A stretch of DNA of 64,000 bases. Origin: Arthrobacter sp. SX1312. GTDB lineage: Bacteria > Actinomycetota > Actinomycetes > Actinomycetales > Micrococcaceae. Below the pieces are notes generated by a model, which made no database searches, was not told the DNA's origin, and saw only the letters and a program-made list of their open reading frames with translations. Shown here in pieces: positions 1 through 8,725 of this stretch (position 1 is the stretch's first letter; each line of letters starts with the position of its first letter). Where the stretch lies: NCBI RefSeq assembly GCF_002929295.1, contig NZ_PJIM01000001.1:1417398-1481397 (forward strand), given 5' to 3'. The position numbers were made by a program, and so were the translations under genes.

Positions 1-1
1 C

Positions 2-1672
2 CTCGGCGGCGCGTCCGTGGTCCTGCTCCTCGGCTCGAACGCCGCCGACACCATGCCCCCCTTCGTCCAGCATCTGGGAGGAGCCCAGGCCGCGGGCGGC
101 CTGGTCGTCGTCGACCCCCGGCGGTCGGCGACCGCCCGGCTGACCGACCAGGGCAGGGGGATCCACCTGCAGCCCACCCCCGGCACGGACCTCGTCCTGC
201 TCCTGGGCCTGGCCCACGTCGTGGTGGCGGAGGGCCTGACGGACAACCGCTTCCTGGAGGCGCGGACCAGCGGGTACGACGGCGTCGCCCGTGGCCTCGC
301 GCAGTGGTGGCCGGAACGCGTACAGGGCATCACGGGAGTCCCTGCGGCGTCCCTGCGTGCCGTGGCGCGGCTCCTCGCCGCGGGGGCCCGGCGCGGCTCG
401 GACGGCAGCCAGGGCGCCTACATCCTGACCGGCCGGGGCATCGAGCAGCACGCCGACGGCACCGACACGACGACGGCCGCGATCAACCTCGCGCTGCTCC
501 TCGGACTCCCGGGCACGGCCCACAGCGGCTACGGGACGCTCACGGGCCAGGGCAACGGGCAGGGCGGTCGGGAGCACGGGCAGAAGGCCGACCAGCTTCC
601 GGGCTACCGGAAGATCACGGACCCGGCGGCGCGGGCCCACGTCGCCGCCGTCTGGGGCGTTCCGGAGGACCTGATCCCCGGGCCGGGCCTGCCCGCCGTC
701 GAGCTCCTCGCCTCGCTCGGGAGGCCGGGCGGCACGCGCTGCCTCTTCGTGCACGGCGCGAACGTCGCCGTCTCCGCGCCCGACGCCGCCACGGTCATCG
801 AGGGCCTGCGCTCCCTCGACCTCCTCGTGGTGTCCGACTTCTTCCTGTCGGAGACCGCGGCGCTCGCGGACGTCGTCCTGCCGGTCCTGCAGTGGGCCGA
901 GGAGGACGGCACGGTGACGAACCTGGAGGGCAGGATCCTGCGGCGGCGCCGGGCCGTCGAACCGCCCCCCGGTGCCCGGAGCGAGCTGTGGGTCATGCAG
1001 GAGCTCGCGTGTCGACTGGACGCGCCCTCCCGGTTCAGCGAGGACCCGTCCACCATGTTCGACGAGCTCGCCCGCGCCAGCGCCGGCGGCATCGCGGACT
1101 ACTCGGGACTCGACTACGGCGTGCTCGACAGCGGCGCCCCCGCGTACTGGCCGTACCCGGCGGGCAGCACCGGGACACCGCGGCTGTTCGTCGACGCCTT
1201 CGCGCACGCCGACGGCCGTGCCGTGCTGGTCCCCGTCGTCCCGCGGACCGCTGCGGCGGCGGCGCGCCGGCCGGGCCCCCTGCTCCTGGCCACGGGCCGG
1301 CTCCTCGAGCACTACCAGTCCGGCACCCAGACCCGGCGCGTCCCGGCGCTGCTCGCGGCACAACCGGTCCCACGGTTGCAGCTCCACCCCTCCACCGCGC
1401 AGGACCTCGGCATCGCGCAGGGCGAGCGCGTGGTCGTGACCAGCCCCCACGGCGAGGCCCGGGCGCTGGCGGATCTCACCCCCGACATCCGGCAGGACAC
1501 GGTCTTCCTGGCCTTCCACTTCGCGGACGCCGGGTCCGCCAACCTCCTGACGGGCGGCAGCACCGACCCGGTGTCGGGCATGCCGGAGTTCAAGACGACG
1601 CCCGTCCGCGTGGCACGTCTGGTCCCGCTGGACGACGGCGTCCGCACGGACGGACTGGAGGTCGTCGCTTGA
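2..1672 (+). CDS. nasA: Assimilatory nitrate reductase / molybdopterin oxidoreductase, 3' part (5' end outside window)
   Basis: Large catalytic subunit of a bis-MGD molybdoenzyme that reduces nitrate to nitrite in the cytoplasm. The reading frame is open from base 2, so the N-terminal [4Fe-4S] domain lies outside the window. Visible here are the GSNAADTMPP-type cofactor loop at the start, the conserved block around 820-950 (FFLSETAALADVVLPV followed by EEDGTVTNLEGR), and the C-terminal MGD-binding domain beginning with LATGRLLEHYQSGTQTRR near 1290 and ending in a TDPVSGMPEFK segment. The stop overlaps the TTG start of the next gene (TTGA at 1669-1672), which implies translational coupling. 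Substrate is inferred from the neighbouring nitrite reductase and siroheme genes; a formate dehydrogenase-like role is the main alternative but is unlikely in this context. Confidence 0.88.
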   Translation, partial: LGGASVVLLLGSNAADTMPPFVQHLGGAQAAGGLVVVDPRRSATARLTDQGRGIHLQPTPGTDLVLLLGLAHVVVAEGLTDNRFLEARTSGYDGVARGLAQWWPERVQGITGVPAASLRAVARLLAAGARRGSDGSQGAYILTGRGIEQHADGTDTTTAAINLALLLGLPGTAHSGYGTLTGQGNGQGGREHGQKADQLPGYRKITDPAARAHVAAVWGVPEDLIPGPGLPAVELLASLGRPGGTRCLFVHGANVAVSAPDAATVIEGLRSLDLLVVSDFFLSETAALADVVLPVLQWAEEDGTVTNLEGRILRRRRAVEPPPGARSELWVMQELACRLDAPSRFSEDPSTMFDELARASAGGIADYSGLDYGVLDSGAPAYWPYPAGSTGTPRLFVDAFAHADGRAVLVPVVPRTAAAAARRPGPLLLATGRLLEHYQSGTQTRRVPALLAAQPVPRLQLHPSTAQDLGIAQGERVVVTSPHGEARALADLTPDIRQDTVFLAFHFADAGSANLLTGGSTDPVSGMPEFKTTPVRVARLVPLDDGVRTDGLEVVA

Positions 1673-3225
1673 GACCGCCGGAATCCTCCGTCGCGTGCCG
1701 CGTCGTCGTCGTCGGTTTCGGACCCGTCGCGGCGCGGCTCGTCGAACACCTCGAGCCCCTCGTCGCCGCGGGGCTGGTCTCCCTGACCGTGATCGGGCAG
1801 GAGGCCGACGCCGCCTACAACCGGGTGCTCGTCGCCGATGTCGCCGTCGGCCGTACCCCTGAAGCCGCCATCCGGCTCGCCGACGCCGACACGCTCCGGT
1901 CCTCGGGCATCGACGTGCGCCTCGGGGCCTGCGTGGCGCGCATCGACCGGCCGTTCCGCCGCGTGCTGCTGACCGGTGGCGAGGCCGTCGACTACGACCG
2001 GCTGGTCCTCGCGACCGGTTCCCGCCCCGTCCGCCCGCGGCTGAAGGGACTGGAGGGGCCCGAGACCTCGCCGCTCCCACCGGGGGTCAGCTTCCTCCGC
2101 GACCTCCGCGACGCCCGGGCGGTGGCCGCCGCGCTCGCCGCGCAGCAGCGGATCGTCGTACTGGGCGGCGGCATCCTCGGGATCGAGGCCGCCCTCGCCG
2201 CGGCCGAGGAGGGTGGGCGCATCACCCTCCTCCACCACGGCCGCTCCCCCATGGAACGGCTCCTCGGGGACGGCGCGCGGGTGCTGGCGACCGCTCTGCG
2301 GCACGCCGGCATCAACGTGGTGGCCGGGACGTCCACGGGGATCGACCTGGAGGACGGGCGATTCGCGGGCGTCGGTCTGGAGGGCGGGACCCGCATCGAC
2401 GGCGGCGCGCTCGTGCTCGCATGCGGCGTGCGTCCGCGCACGGAGCTCGCCGAGGGCAGCGACCTGGCGGTCGCGGACGGCATCCTCGTGGACCATTCGC
2501 TGCGAGCGGTCGGCACGGAGGACATCTGGGCCATCGGCGACTGCGCGGAGGTGTGCTGCCTCCGCCTCTCCTGTGAGGCGTGCGCGGGCGTCACCGCCCC
2601 CCAGGGCCTCATCGGCCCGGGCTGGCAGCAGGCGGACGACCTCGGGGAAGCCTTCGCCGCGGAGTTGTCCGGGGACGCCCGCGGGCCGAGCGACGGATCT
2701 GGCGGAGGGCCCGGCGCCGGGGCTGCCGGACGGCGTGACGCCGTCGTCGTGCTGAAGGCCCGCGGCGTCGACGCCGTGGTCGCGGGTGAGACGGACGCGG
2801 ATCCGTGGACGGTGGAGCCGGGCCTCGCGGTGGCGGAGTGGGCGGACCCGGGGCACGGACGCTACGCGAGGATGGTCACGCGCGACGGCGTCCTCACCGG
2901 CCTCGTATGCGTGGGGATGCCGCGCACGGGCGCCGAACTGGTCCTGCTGTTCGAGCGCGGCAGCGAACTCCCGGCGGATCGCTCCAGCCTGCTGCGGCTC
3001 GACAGCGCGGAGGGACTGCCGGCCGCCTCACCTCCCGGCCCGGCCGCCACGCTGTGCCGGTGCGCGGGGGTCACCCGCGGCTCCGTGCAGGAGTCCGTGG
3101 CCGCCGGCTGCGCCTCCGTGCAGGACGTCTCGACCGCCACACGGGCCGGGACGGGGTGCGGCGGATGCCACGACGACATCCGGACCGTCATCGAGCGGCA
3201 CTTCGCCGCAGCGGTCGCGTCGTGA
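1669..3225 (+). CDS. nasB: FAD-dependent nitrate reductase electron-transfer subunit with C-terminal BFD-like [2Fe-2S] domain
   Basis: About 518 residues. It is a NirB-like reductase without the siroheme half: an N-terminal FAD Rossmann motif (VVVVGFGPVAARLVEHL), an ATGSRP strand, a second NAD(P)H dinucleotide fold (IVVLGGGILGIEAALAAAEE), an AIGDCAEV FAD-contact motif, and a C-terminal BFD-like cluster domain with cysteines in LCRCAGV and GTGCGGCHDDI. This matches electron-donor subunits that pass NAD(P)H electrons to assimilatory nitrate reductase (B. subtilis NasB family). The TTG start at 1669 overlaps the nasA stop by 4 nt; the frame is open far upstream, but the FAD motif begins only about 12 residues after this TTG. 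Reductant (NADH or NADPH) cannot be told. Confidence 0.82.
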   Translation: MRPPESSVACRVVVVGFGPVAARLVEHLEPLVAAGLVSLTVIGQEADAAYNRVLVADVAVGRTPEAAIRLADADTLRSSGIDVRLGACVARIDRPFRRVLLTGGEAVDYDRLVLATGSRPVRPRLKGLEGPETSPLPPGVSFLRDLRDARAVAAALAAQQRIVVLGGGILGIEAALAAAEEGGRITLLHHGRSPMERLLGDGARVLATALRHAGINVVAGTSTGIDLEDGRFAGVGLEGGTRIDGGALVLACGVRPRTELAEGSDLAVADGILVDHSLRAVGTEDIWAIGDCAEVCCLRLSCEACAGVTAPQGLIGPGWQQADDLGEAFAAELSGDARGPSDGSGGGPGAGAAGRRDAVVVLKARGVDAVVAGETDADPWTVEPGLAVAEWADPGHGRYARMVTRDGVLTGLVCVGMPRTGAELVLLFERGSELPADRSSLLRLDSAEGLPAASPPGPAATLCRCAGVTRGSVQESVAAGCASVQDVSTATRAGTGCGGCHDDIRTVIERHFAAAVAS

Positions 3226-3272
3226 CGGTCGCCTCGTGACGCGGTGCCGGTCCGGGTCGGAGGTGGGTCCGG

Positions 3273-4394
3273 TCAGAGGTGCAGCCGGTACCCGCGCTTG
3301 ACGACCGTCTCGATCAGGGTGGGGTCCGGCAGGGACTTCCGCAGGCGGTTGACGCTCATGTCGAGCGCGTGCGCCGCACCGGCGGGGGTGAGGAGGTTGG
3401 TCAGGGCCTCCCGGCTGAGGACCGCGCCGCGGGCCGACAGCAGGGCCTTGAAGAGCGCCAGCTGGGCGGGGGCGAGATCCACCTGAACGCCGTCCACCCG
3501 CACGGCCCGGCCGCGCACCTCGACGTGGCCGGAGCGCGTGGAGAGCTGCTCCACGTGGTGCTCGGCCAGCTGGTCGCAGACCAGTCGGATCAGCGCACCC
3601 ATGCGGAACCGCTCGGGGACGATGGGCGTGATCCCGGCGTCGAGCAGGGGCTGCGCCGTCACCGGCCCGACGGCCGCCGCGAGGACGCCGTGCCGGAACC
3701 GGTGCACGAGGTCCTCCTGCAGGCCCTGCTCGGCCGCGGTGCTGAACAGGGCGTCGACCGCCGGTGCGCTCGTGAACGTGACGCAGTCGAGCTGCCCGGC
3801 GCACACGGCCTCGATGAGCCGCGGCAGGCGTTCGGAGCCCTCCGGCTTGATCCACCGGTAGGGCGTGACGGTGAGCAGCGTGGCGCCCGCGGCCCGGAGC
3901 CGTTCGAGCTGGTGCTCGTCGGCGTAGGCGTGCAGCTGGACGCCGATGGTGAGGCCCGCGAGGTCCTCCTGGAGCAGCTGGTCCACGAGGGTCGCCGTCG
4001 TCTCGTCGGAGCTGATGCCGACGTCGTCCAGCCCGGCCGCGCGCACCGCTCCCCTGGCCTTCGGGCCCCGGACGTGGATCCGGCCGTTCCCGAGCACGTC
4101 GAGCAGGTCGTCGCCCAGCCCCGCGGCGTCGGCGGCTTCAAACCAGCGGCGCATCCCGTACGCGGTCGTGATGACGAAGAGGTCCGGGCGGGCGGACACC
4201 ACCGCGGCGGTGTCCGCGAGGAGCGCCACATCCTCCGCGATCGGTGCGATCTTCAGTGCGGGTGCGTGGAACACCGAGGCGCCCCGCCGCTCGAGGGCGT
4301 CGATCAGATCACTGGACCGGCGGTCCGAGGTCACACCGATGCGGAATCCGGCCAGCTGGCCGCCGGAGCCTGTGGAACGGATGGCTTCGGTCAT
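3273..4394 (-). CDS. nnaR: HemD (uroporphyrinogen-III synthase)-like protein fused to an OmpR-type winged helix; NnaR-type regulator
   Basis: 373 residues. Residues 10-260 resemble uroporphyrinogen-III synthase (GFRIGVTSDRR start, VTFTSAPAVDALF and AAVGPVTAQPLLDAGI motifs). Residues about 275-373 form a winged-helix DNA-binding domain like that of OmpR regulators (LSREALTNLL, DMSVNRLRKSL, ETVVKRGYRLHL). Proteins with this architecture in Streptomyces and mycobacteria (NnaR) co-activate nitrate and nitrite assimilation genes. The position between nasAB and cobA-nirB fits that role. The ATG overlaps the cobA stop (TGATG), so it is the third gene of a nirB-cobA-nnaR operon. Whether the HemD part keeps catalytic activity is unknown; it may instead sense a tetrapyrrole. 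Confidence 0.8.
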   Translation of the reverse strand: MTEAIRSTGSGGQLAGFRIGVTSDRRSSDLIDALERRGASVFHAPALKIAPIAEDVALLADTAAVVSARPDLFVITTAYGMRRWFEAADAAGLGDDLLDVLGNGRIHVRGPKARGAVRAAGLDDVGISSDETTATLVDQLLQEDLAGLTIGVQLHAYADEHQLERLRAAGATLLTVTPYRWIKPEGSERLPRLIEAVCAGQLDCVTFTSAPAVDALFSTAAEQGLQEDLVHRFRHGVLAAAVGPVTAQPLLDAGITPIVPERFRMGALIRLVCDQLAEHHVEQLSTRSGHVEVRGRAVRVDGVQVDLAPAQLALFKALLSARGAVLSREALTNLLTPAGAAHALDMSVNRLRKSLPDPTLIETVVKRGYRLHL

Positions 4395-5434
4395 CACGCC
4401 AGCGACTCCGTCAGACGCGCGAGGTGCGCGGCGCTGCCCTGCAGCTGGAGCCCCACCCGCACCACCTCGCCGATGACCAGGACCGCGGGCGACTGGCAAC
4501 GTGCGGCACCCGCGGCGGTGACGATCGTCGACAGCGTCCCCGACGTCGTCCGCTGTGATGCGCTGTACCCGCGCTCGACGACGGCGACCGGCATGTCGGG
4601 GTGCATCCCCGCCCTGCCGAGACCCGCGACCAGCTGGGGCAGCGTCGAGACGCCCATGAGGACCACGATGGTCCCGCCGAGGCCGGCGAGGTGGAGGTGT
4701 TCGTCGTCGGTCAGCGGTGCGTGCCCGGAGACCACGGTGAAGAGGTGGCTGACGCCGCGGTGCGTGACGGGGATGCCCGCGGCCGCCGGGACGGCGATCG
4801 ACGAGCTGATGCCCGGCAGCACGGTGCAGGGCACCCGCGCCTCGAGGCACGCGGCGAGCTCCTCGCTCCCGCGTCCGAACACGAAGGGGTCGCCGCCCTT
4901 CAGCCGCACCGCGTGCCGTCCGGCGAGGGCGTGCTGCACCAGGAGGGCGTTGATGCCGGCCTGCGGTACGCGGTGGTGGCCGGGCAGCTTCCCGACGTCG
5001 ACGAGCTCCGCCGAGGGCGCCAGCTCGGCCAGGGACTCCGTGGGCCCCAGCCGGTCGTAGAGGACGACGTCGGCGTCCCGGAGCGCGGCGGCCGCGTCGA
5101 GGGTCAGGAGTCCCCGGGCGCCGGGTCCGCCGCCGACCAGGCTCACGTGCCCGTTGTCCGAGGCGGCCGGTTCCCGGGTCAGGAGCGCGCCGGCGTCCCT
5201 GCACCGCTGCCGCAGGACGCCGTCCTGCACGGGCGCCTGCGGTAGTGCCGCGGCAGCGCCGTCCACCCGCACCACCAGGGTGGCGCCGTCGAGCTCATCG
5301 ACGGCGGACGCGACAGTGTCGAACCGATCGACGTCGGCTCCGGCGGCGCGGTACCGGGTGACGATCCGCCGCGCCTCCCGCGCGTGTCCGACAACCACCA
5401 CGCGGCGTCCGGTCAGGTCGATATCCAGGTGCAC
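4394..5434 (-). CDS. cobA: Uroporphyrinogen-III C-methyltransferase with degenerate CysG-like N-terminal domain
   Basis: 346 residues. Residues about 96-346 are a complete SAM-dependent uroporphyrinogen-III methyltransferase: VSLVGGGPGARGLLT, YDRLGP, the KLPGHHRVPQ region, RLKGGDPFVFGRGSEE and GIPVTHRGVS are all present. It would make precorrin-2 for the siroheme of NirB. The first about 95 residues resemble the NAD-binding part of CysG/Met8 (GRRVVVVGHAREARRIV) but the usual GGG loop reads GHA and the remainder of the dehydrogenase/ferrochelatase domain is missing. It lies 3 nt after nirB and overlaps nnaR, so the three genes are very likely co-transcribed. Confidence 0.88.
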   Translation of the reverse strand: MHLDIDLTGRRVVVVGHAREARRIVTRYRAAGADVDRFDTVASAVDELDGATLVVRVDGAAAALPQAPVQDGVLRQRCRDAGALLTREPAASDNGHVSLVGGGPGARGLLTLDAAAALRDADVVLYDRLGPTESLAELAPSAELVDVGKLPGHHRVPQAGINALLVQHALAGRHAVRLKGGDPFVFGRGSEELAACLEARVPCTVLPGISSSIAVPAAAGIPVTHRGVSHLFTVVSGHAPLTDDEHLHLAGLGGTIVVLMGVSTLPQLVAGLGRAGMHPDMPVAVVERGYSASQRTTSGTLSTIVTAAGAARCQSPAVLVIGEVVRVGLQLQGSAAHLARLTESLA

Positions 5435-5437
5435 GGC

Positions 5438-8119
5438 TCAGCCCTCCAGGTTCTCTGCTGCGGCCGGTCCCGTCGGGACGCGGACGGGGATCACTGCGCC
5501 CAGACCCACCCGGGCGGCTCCGGCGTCGATCTCCGCCTGCGTGGCGGGGCGGCGCTGGCCGCGCTCCTCGACGAGGACGATCGACTGGTCGGCGGCGTCG
5601 GGTGCGTTGACGAAGGACCTGAAGCGGCGGAGCCTGTCCGGGTCCTTGAGGGTGGCGGCCCATTCGTCCTCGTAGTGCTCGACGTGCCGGGCCATCGCGG
5701 CCTCGAGGTCCGCGGCGATGCCGAGGGAGTCCCCGATGACGACGTCGCGCACGTGGTCGAGGCCCCCGTCGAGCTCGTCCATCCACCGCGCGGTGCGCTG
5801 CATGCGGTCGGCGGTGCGGATGTAGTACATGAGGTAGCGGTCGATGTACCGGATGAGGGTCTCGCCGTCGAGGTCCTGGGCGAGGAGCTGCGCATGCGCG
5901 GGCTGGAAGCCGCCGTTCCCCCCGACGTAGAGGTTCCAGCCCTGGTCGGTGGCGATCACGCCGACGTCCTTGCCCCGGGCCTCCGCGCACTCGCGGGCGC
6001 ATCCCGACACGCCCATCTTGAACTTGTGCGGGGCCCGCAGCCCGCGGTACCGCAGCTCCAGCTCGATGGCCATCGCCACGGAGTCCTGCACGCCGAACCG
6101 GCACCAGGTGGACCCCACACAGGACTTCACGTTCCGCAGCGCCTTGCCGTAGGCCTGCCCGGATTCGAACCCGGCCTCGACGAGGATCTTCCAGATCTCC
6201 GGCAGCTGCTCCAGCCGGGCCCCGAAGAGGTCGATCCGCAGCGCGCCGGTGAGCTTCACGTACAGGCCGAACTGCTCGGCGACCTGCGCGATGACCGCGA
6301 GCTTCTGCGGCGTGATCTCCCCGCCGGGGATGCGGGGCACCACGGAGTAGGTACCGTTGCGCTGCATGTTCGCGAGTGCGCGGTCGTTGGTGTCCTGCAG
6401 GACCCCGCGTCCGCCGTCGAGCACGTATTCCCCGCGCTGCGTGGCGAGGATGGAGCCGATGGCCGGCTTGCAGATGTCGCAGCCGTGGCCGGCCCTCGCC
6501 TCCTCGGAGGCACCGAACCGCCGGATGATCTCCTGGAAGGACGCGAGATCGAGGGCCTGGATGGCTTCGAAGAGGTCGGGCCGGGACATAGCGAAGTGCT
6601 CGCAGATGCCCTTCGTGACGGCCCGGCCCGCCTTCGTGAGCTCGGTGTCGAGCAGCTTCTTCAGCATGGGGACGCAGGAGCCGCACTGGGTGCCGGCACG
6701 CGAGCACGCCTTGAGGGCCGGGAGGTCGAGCGCGGGCTCCGCGGCGGACCCGTCGGGGCCGAGCCCGTGGACCGCGGACCGGCAGGCCCCAACCGTCACG
6801 TTGTTGCAGGAGCAGAGGATGACGTCGTCGGGCAGGTCCGACGGCGGGGCGTCGCCTCCCCCGGCCGAGGAGAGGTAGGCGCCGGGCTCGGCGGGCAGCT
6901 CGCGTCCCAGCAGCGGTCGCAGCGCGGAATAGGGTGCGGTGTCGCCCACGAAGATCCCGCCGAGGAGCGTCCTGGCGTCGTCGGTGACCACGAGCTTCTG
7001 GTAGAGCCCCCGGGCGGGGTCGGCGTAGACGATCTCGAGGCTGCCGTCCGTCTCCGCGAGCGCGTCGCCGAAGCTCGCGACCTCGACGCCCGAGAGCTTG
7101 AGCTTGGTGGCGGTGTCGAAGCCGGGGAAGCTGGAGTGGCCTCCGAGGATGCCGTCGGCACAGACCTCCGCCATCGCGTTCGCGGGAGCCACCAGCCCCA
7201 TGCTGACGCCCTCGTAGTTCGCCACCTCCCCGATCGCCCAGACGCCGGGCCTCCCGGTCCCGCAGGCCGCGCTGATCACCACGCCGCCGCGGGGTGCCAC
7301 GTCGAGTCCCGCGTCGCGGGCGAGCTCGTCGCGCGGCCGGATGCCGACGGCGAACACCACGAGGTCGGCCGGGAGGACGGCGCCGTCGCTCAGGGTCACG
7401 CCCGTGACCCTGCCGCCGTCGTCCGTCCCGATGGCGACGGGCGCCCCTCCGCAGTGGATACCCAGCCCCTTCGCGCTGATGAGCCGGCCGAGCGCCTGGC
7501 CGCCGCCCTGGTCGAGCTGCGCGTTCATCAGCCAGCCGGCGCGGTTGACCACCGTGGACGAGGCACCGAGCTGCTCGAGTCCGCCGGCTGCTTCGAGGCC
7601 GAGCAGCCCGCCCCCGATGACGACGGCGCGGGGAGCCCGGCCGAGGGCGGCCGCCAGCCGGGCCGTCTCGGTGCGCAGCCACTGCACGTCGTCGAGGGTG
7701 CGGTAGACCGCGGCGTGCTCCGACCCCGGCAGGGGCAGGCGCACGGCACCCGAGCCCGTGGCCAGCACGACGTCGTCGTACGCGTATCTCTCGCCGGAGG
7801 CGCCCTCGACGCACCGCGCGGCGAGGTCCAGGCGGACCGCCCGCTCTCCCGTCACGAGCCGGATCGCGGGTTCCCGCCACATGAGCGGCTCCCCGAGTCC
7901 GAGGTCCACGTCGCCGGTCAGCGCGCTGCTCAGGGCCACGCGGTCGTACGGTGCGTGGGCCTCCTCGGTCAGGACCGTGATGTGCAGCCCGTCCATGCCG
8001 CGCCGCCACAGTGCCTCGACCAGCCGGTGGGCGGCGGGCCCACCGCCCACGACGACGACGCGCCGCTCCCGCGGCACGGCGGCCGCCTCGACGGGCCGGG
8101 ATGATCGGGTCTCGCTCAT
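5438..8119 (-). CDS. nirB: Assimilatory nitrite reductase [NAD(P)H] large subunit
   Basis: 893 residues, the usual size of NirB. Domains in order: FAD-binding fold (VVVVGGGPAAHRLVEAL), NAD(P)H fold (VIGGGLLGLEAAGGLEQLG), a BFD-like [2Fe-2S] domain (ILCSCNNVTV and RAGTQCGSCVP), then the sulfite/nitrite reductase ferredoxin-like and siroheme-[4Fe-4S] domains. The four cluster/siroheme cysteines are at about 667, 673 (SCVGSTWC) and 707, 711 (GCAREC). It reduces nitrite to ammonium in the cytoplasm. Unlike the enterobacterial nirBD operon, nirD is not downstream but divergent across a 225-bp gap. ATG at 8119. Confidence 0.95.
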   Translation of the reverse strand: MSETRSSRPVEAAAVPRERRVVVVGGGPAAHRLVEALWRRGMDGLHITVLTEEAHAPYDRVALSSALTGDVDLGLGEPLMWREPAIRLVTGERAVRLDLAARCVEGASGERYAYDDVVLATGSGAVRLPLPGSEHAAVYRTLDDVQWLRTETARLAAALGRAPRAVVIGGGLLGLEAAGGLEQLGASSTVVNRAGWLMNAQLDQGGGQALGRLISAKGLGIHCGGAPVAIGTDDGGRVTGVTLSDGAVLPADLVVFAVGIRPRDELARDAGLDVAPRGGVVISAACGTGRPGVWAIGEVANYEGVSMGLVAPANAMAEVCADGILGGHSSFPGFDTATKLKLSGVEVASFGDALAETDGSLEIVYADPARGLYQKLVVTDDARTLLGGIFVGDTAPYSALRPLLGRELPAEPGAYLSSAGGGDAPPSDLPDDVILCSCNNVTVGACRSAVHGLGPDGSAAEPALDLPALKACSRAGTQCGSCVPMLKKLLDTELTKAGRAVTKGICEHFAMSRPDLFEAIQALDLASFQEIIRRFGASEEARAGHGCDICKPAIGSILATQRGEYVLDGGRGVLQDTNDRALANMQRNGTYSVVPRIPGGEITPQKLAVIAQVAEQFGLYVKLTGALRIDLFGARLEQLPEIWKILVEAGFESGQAYGKALRNVKSCVGSTWCRFGVQDSVAMAIELELRYRGLRAPHKFKMGVSGCARECAEARGKDVGVIATDQGWNLYVGGNGGFQPAHAQLLAQDLDGETLIRYIDRYLMYYIRTADRMQRTARWMDELDGGLDHVRDVVIGDSLGIAADLEAAMARHVEHYEDEWAATLKDPDRLRRFRSFVNAPDAADQSIVLVEERGQRRPATQAEIDAGAARVGLGAVIPVRVPTGPAAAENLEG

Positions 8120-8344
8120 GTGGTGCCTTCCGTCCGGACCGGGGCGCTCCCGCTGCTCCCTCCACGGTACGAACAGGCAATTTCCCGGATGTGTCGCCGA
8201 TGTGTCGCCACGTTAACTTCGGGCTCACCGGCGGGACTCCGCGCCGTGAGGCGCACGTTACCGCCGCGCAACAGCGCCGGGACCTCGATGACACGTCCGC
8301 CGCCTAGCGTTGCAGGAACGCATCCCGTCACCGAGGAGAACGCC
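8120..8344. promoter_or_regulatory. Divergent nirB / nirD promoter region with a GlnR-like half-site pair
   Basis: 225-bp gap that must carry promoters in both directions. At 8257-8272 there is GTTAC, six bases, GCAAC, which resembles half of the actinobacterial GlnR operator pattern (GTnAC-n6-GnAAC). A second AT-richer patch, GTTAAC at 8213-8218, lies close by. Control of both transcripts by GlnR and/or the neighbouring NnaR-type protein is inference. A good Shine-Dalgarno, GAGGAG at 8333-8338, precedes nirD. Confidence 0.4.
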
Positions 8345-8707
8345 ATGACCGAGCTCATCCTGCAGCGTCCTGCCCCCTCGAGTACCACCTGGGTCGCCGT
8401 CTGCCGCATCGACGACCTCGAGGAGTGCTGGGGTGAGGCGGCGCTGGTGGGCCGGGAGCAGATCGCCCTGTTCCGCCTGCCCGGCAACCGGGTGCACGCC
8501 GTCGGCAACATCGATCCGCGGACCCGGGCCGCTGTCATGGCACGGGGGATCATCGGATCACGGGGAGCGGCGCCCACGATCGCCTCGCCCCTCCACAAGG
8601 AGGTCTACGACCTGGCGAGCGGGGCCTGCCTGTCCGGCGGCGAGGGGCTCCAGGCCTACCCGGTGCGGTGCAGGGACGGCATCGTCGAGGTCCACGTTGC
8701 CGCCTGA
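8345..8707 (+). CDS. nirD: Nitrite reductase small subunit
   Basis: 120 residues, Rieske-fold NirD family (WVAVCRIDDLEECWGEAALV, an IALFRLPGNRVHAVGN core, SPLHKEVYDLASGAC, and LQAYPVRCRDGIVEVHV at the end). As in other NirD proteins the cluster-binding Cys/His pairs of true Rieske proteins are absent, so it is a structural partner of NirB, not an electron carrier. The ATG at 8345 follows a GAGGAG Shine-Dalgarno; the frame is open upstream but that stretch has no conserved content. It is divergent from nirB and precedes the sirohydrochlorin chelatase by 18 nt, so it probably shares a transcript with it. Confidence 0.92.
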   Translation: MTELILQRPAPSSTTWVAVCRIDDLEECWGEAALVGREQIALFRLPGNRVHAVGNIDPRTRAAVMARGIIGSRGAAPTIASPLHKEVYDLASGACLSGGEGLQAYPVRCRDGIVEVHVAA

Positions 8708-8725
8708 GGCGTGGGCGGTGCTTCA

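Noticed and set aside
5384-8104. Open frame of 906 codons on the plus strand opposite nirB
   Set aside because: Antisense shadow of nirB without motifs or a Shine-Dalgarno.
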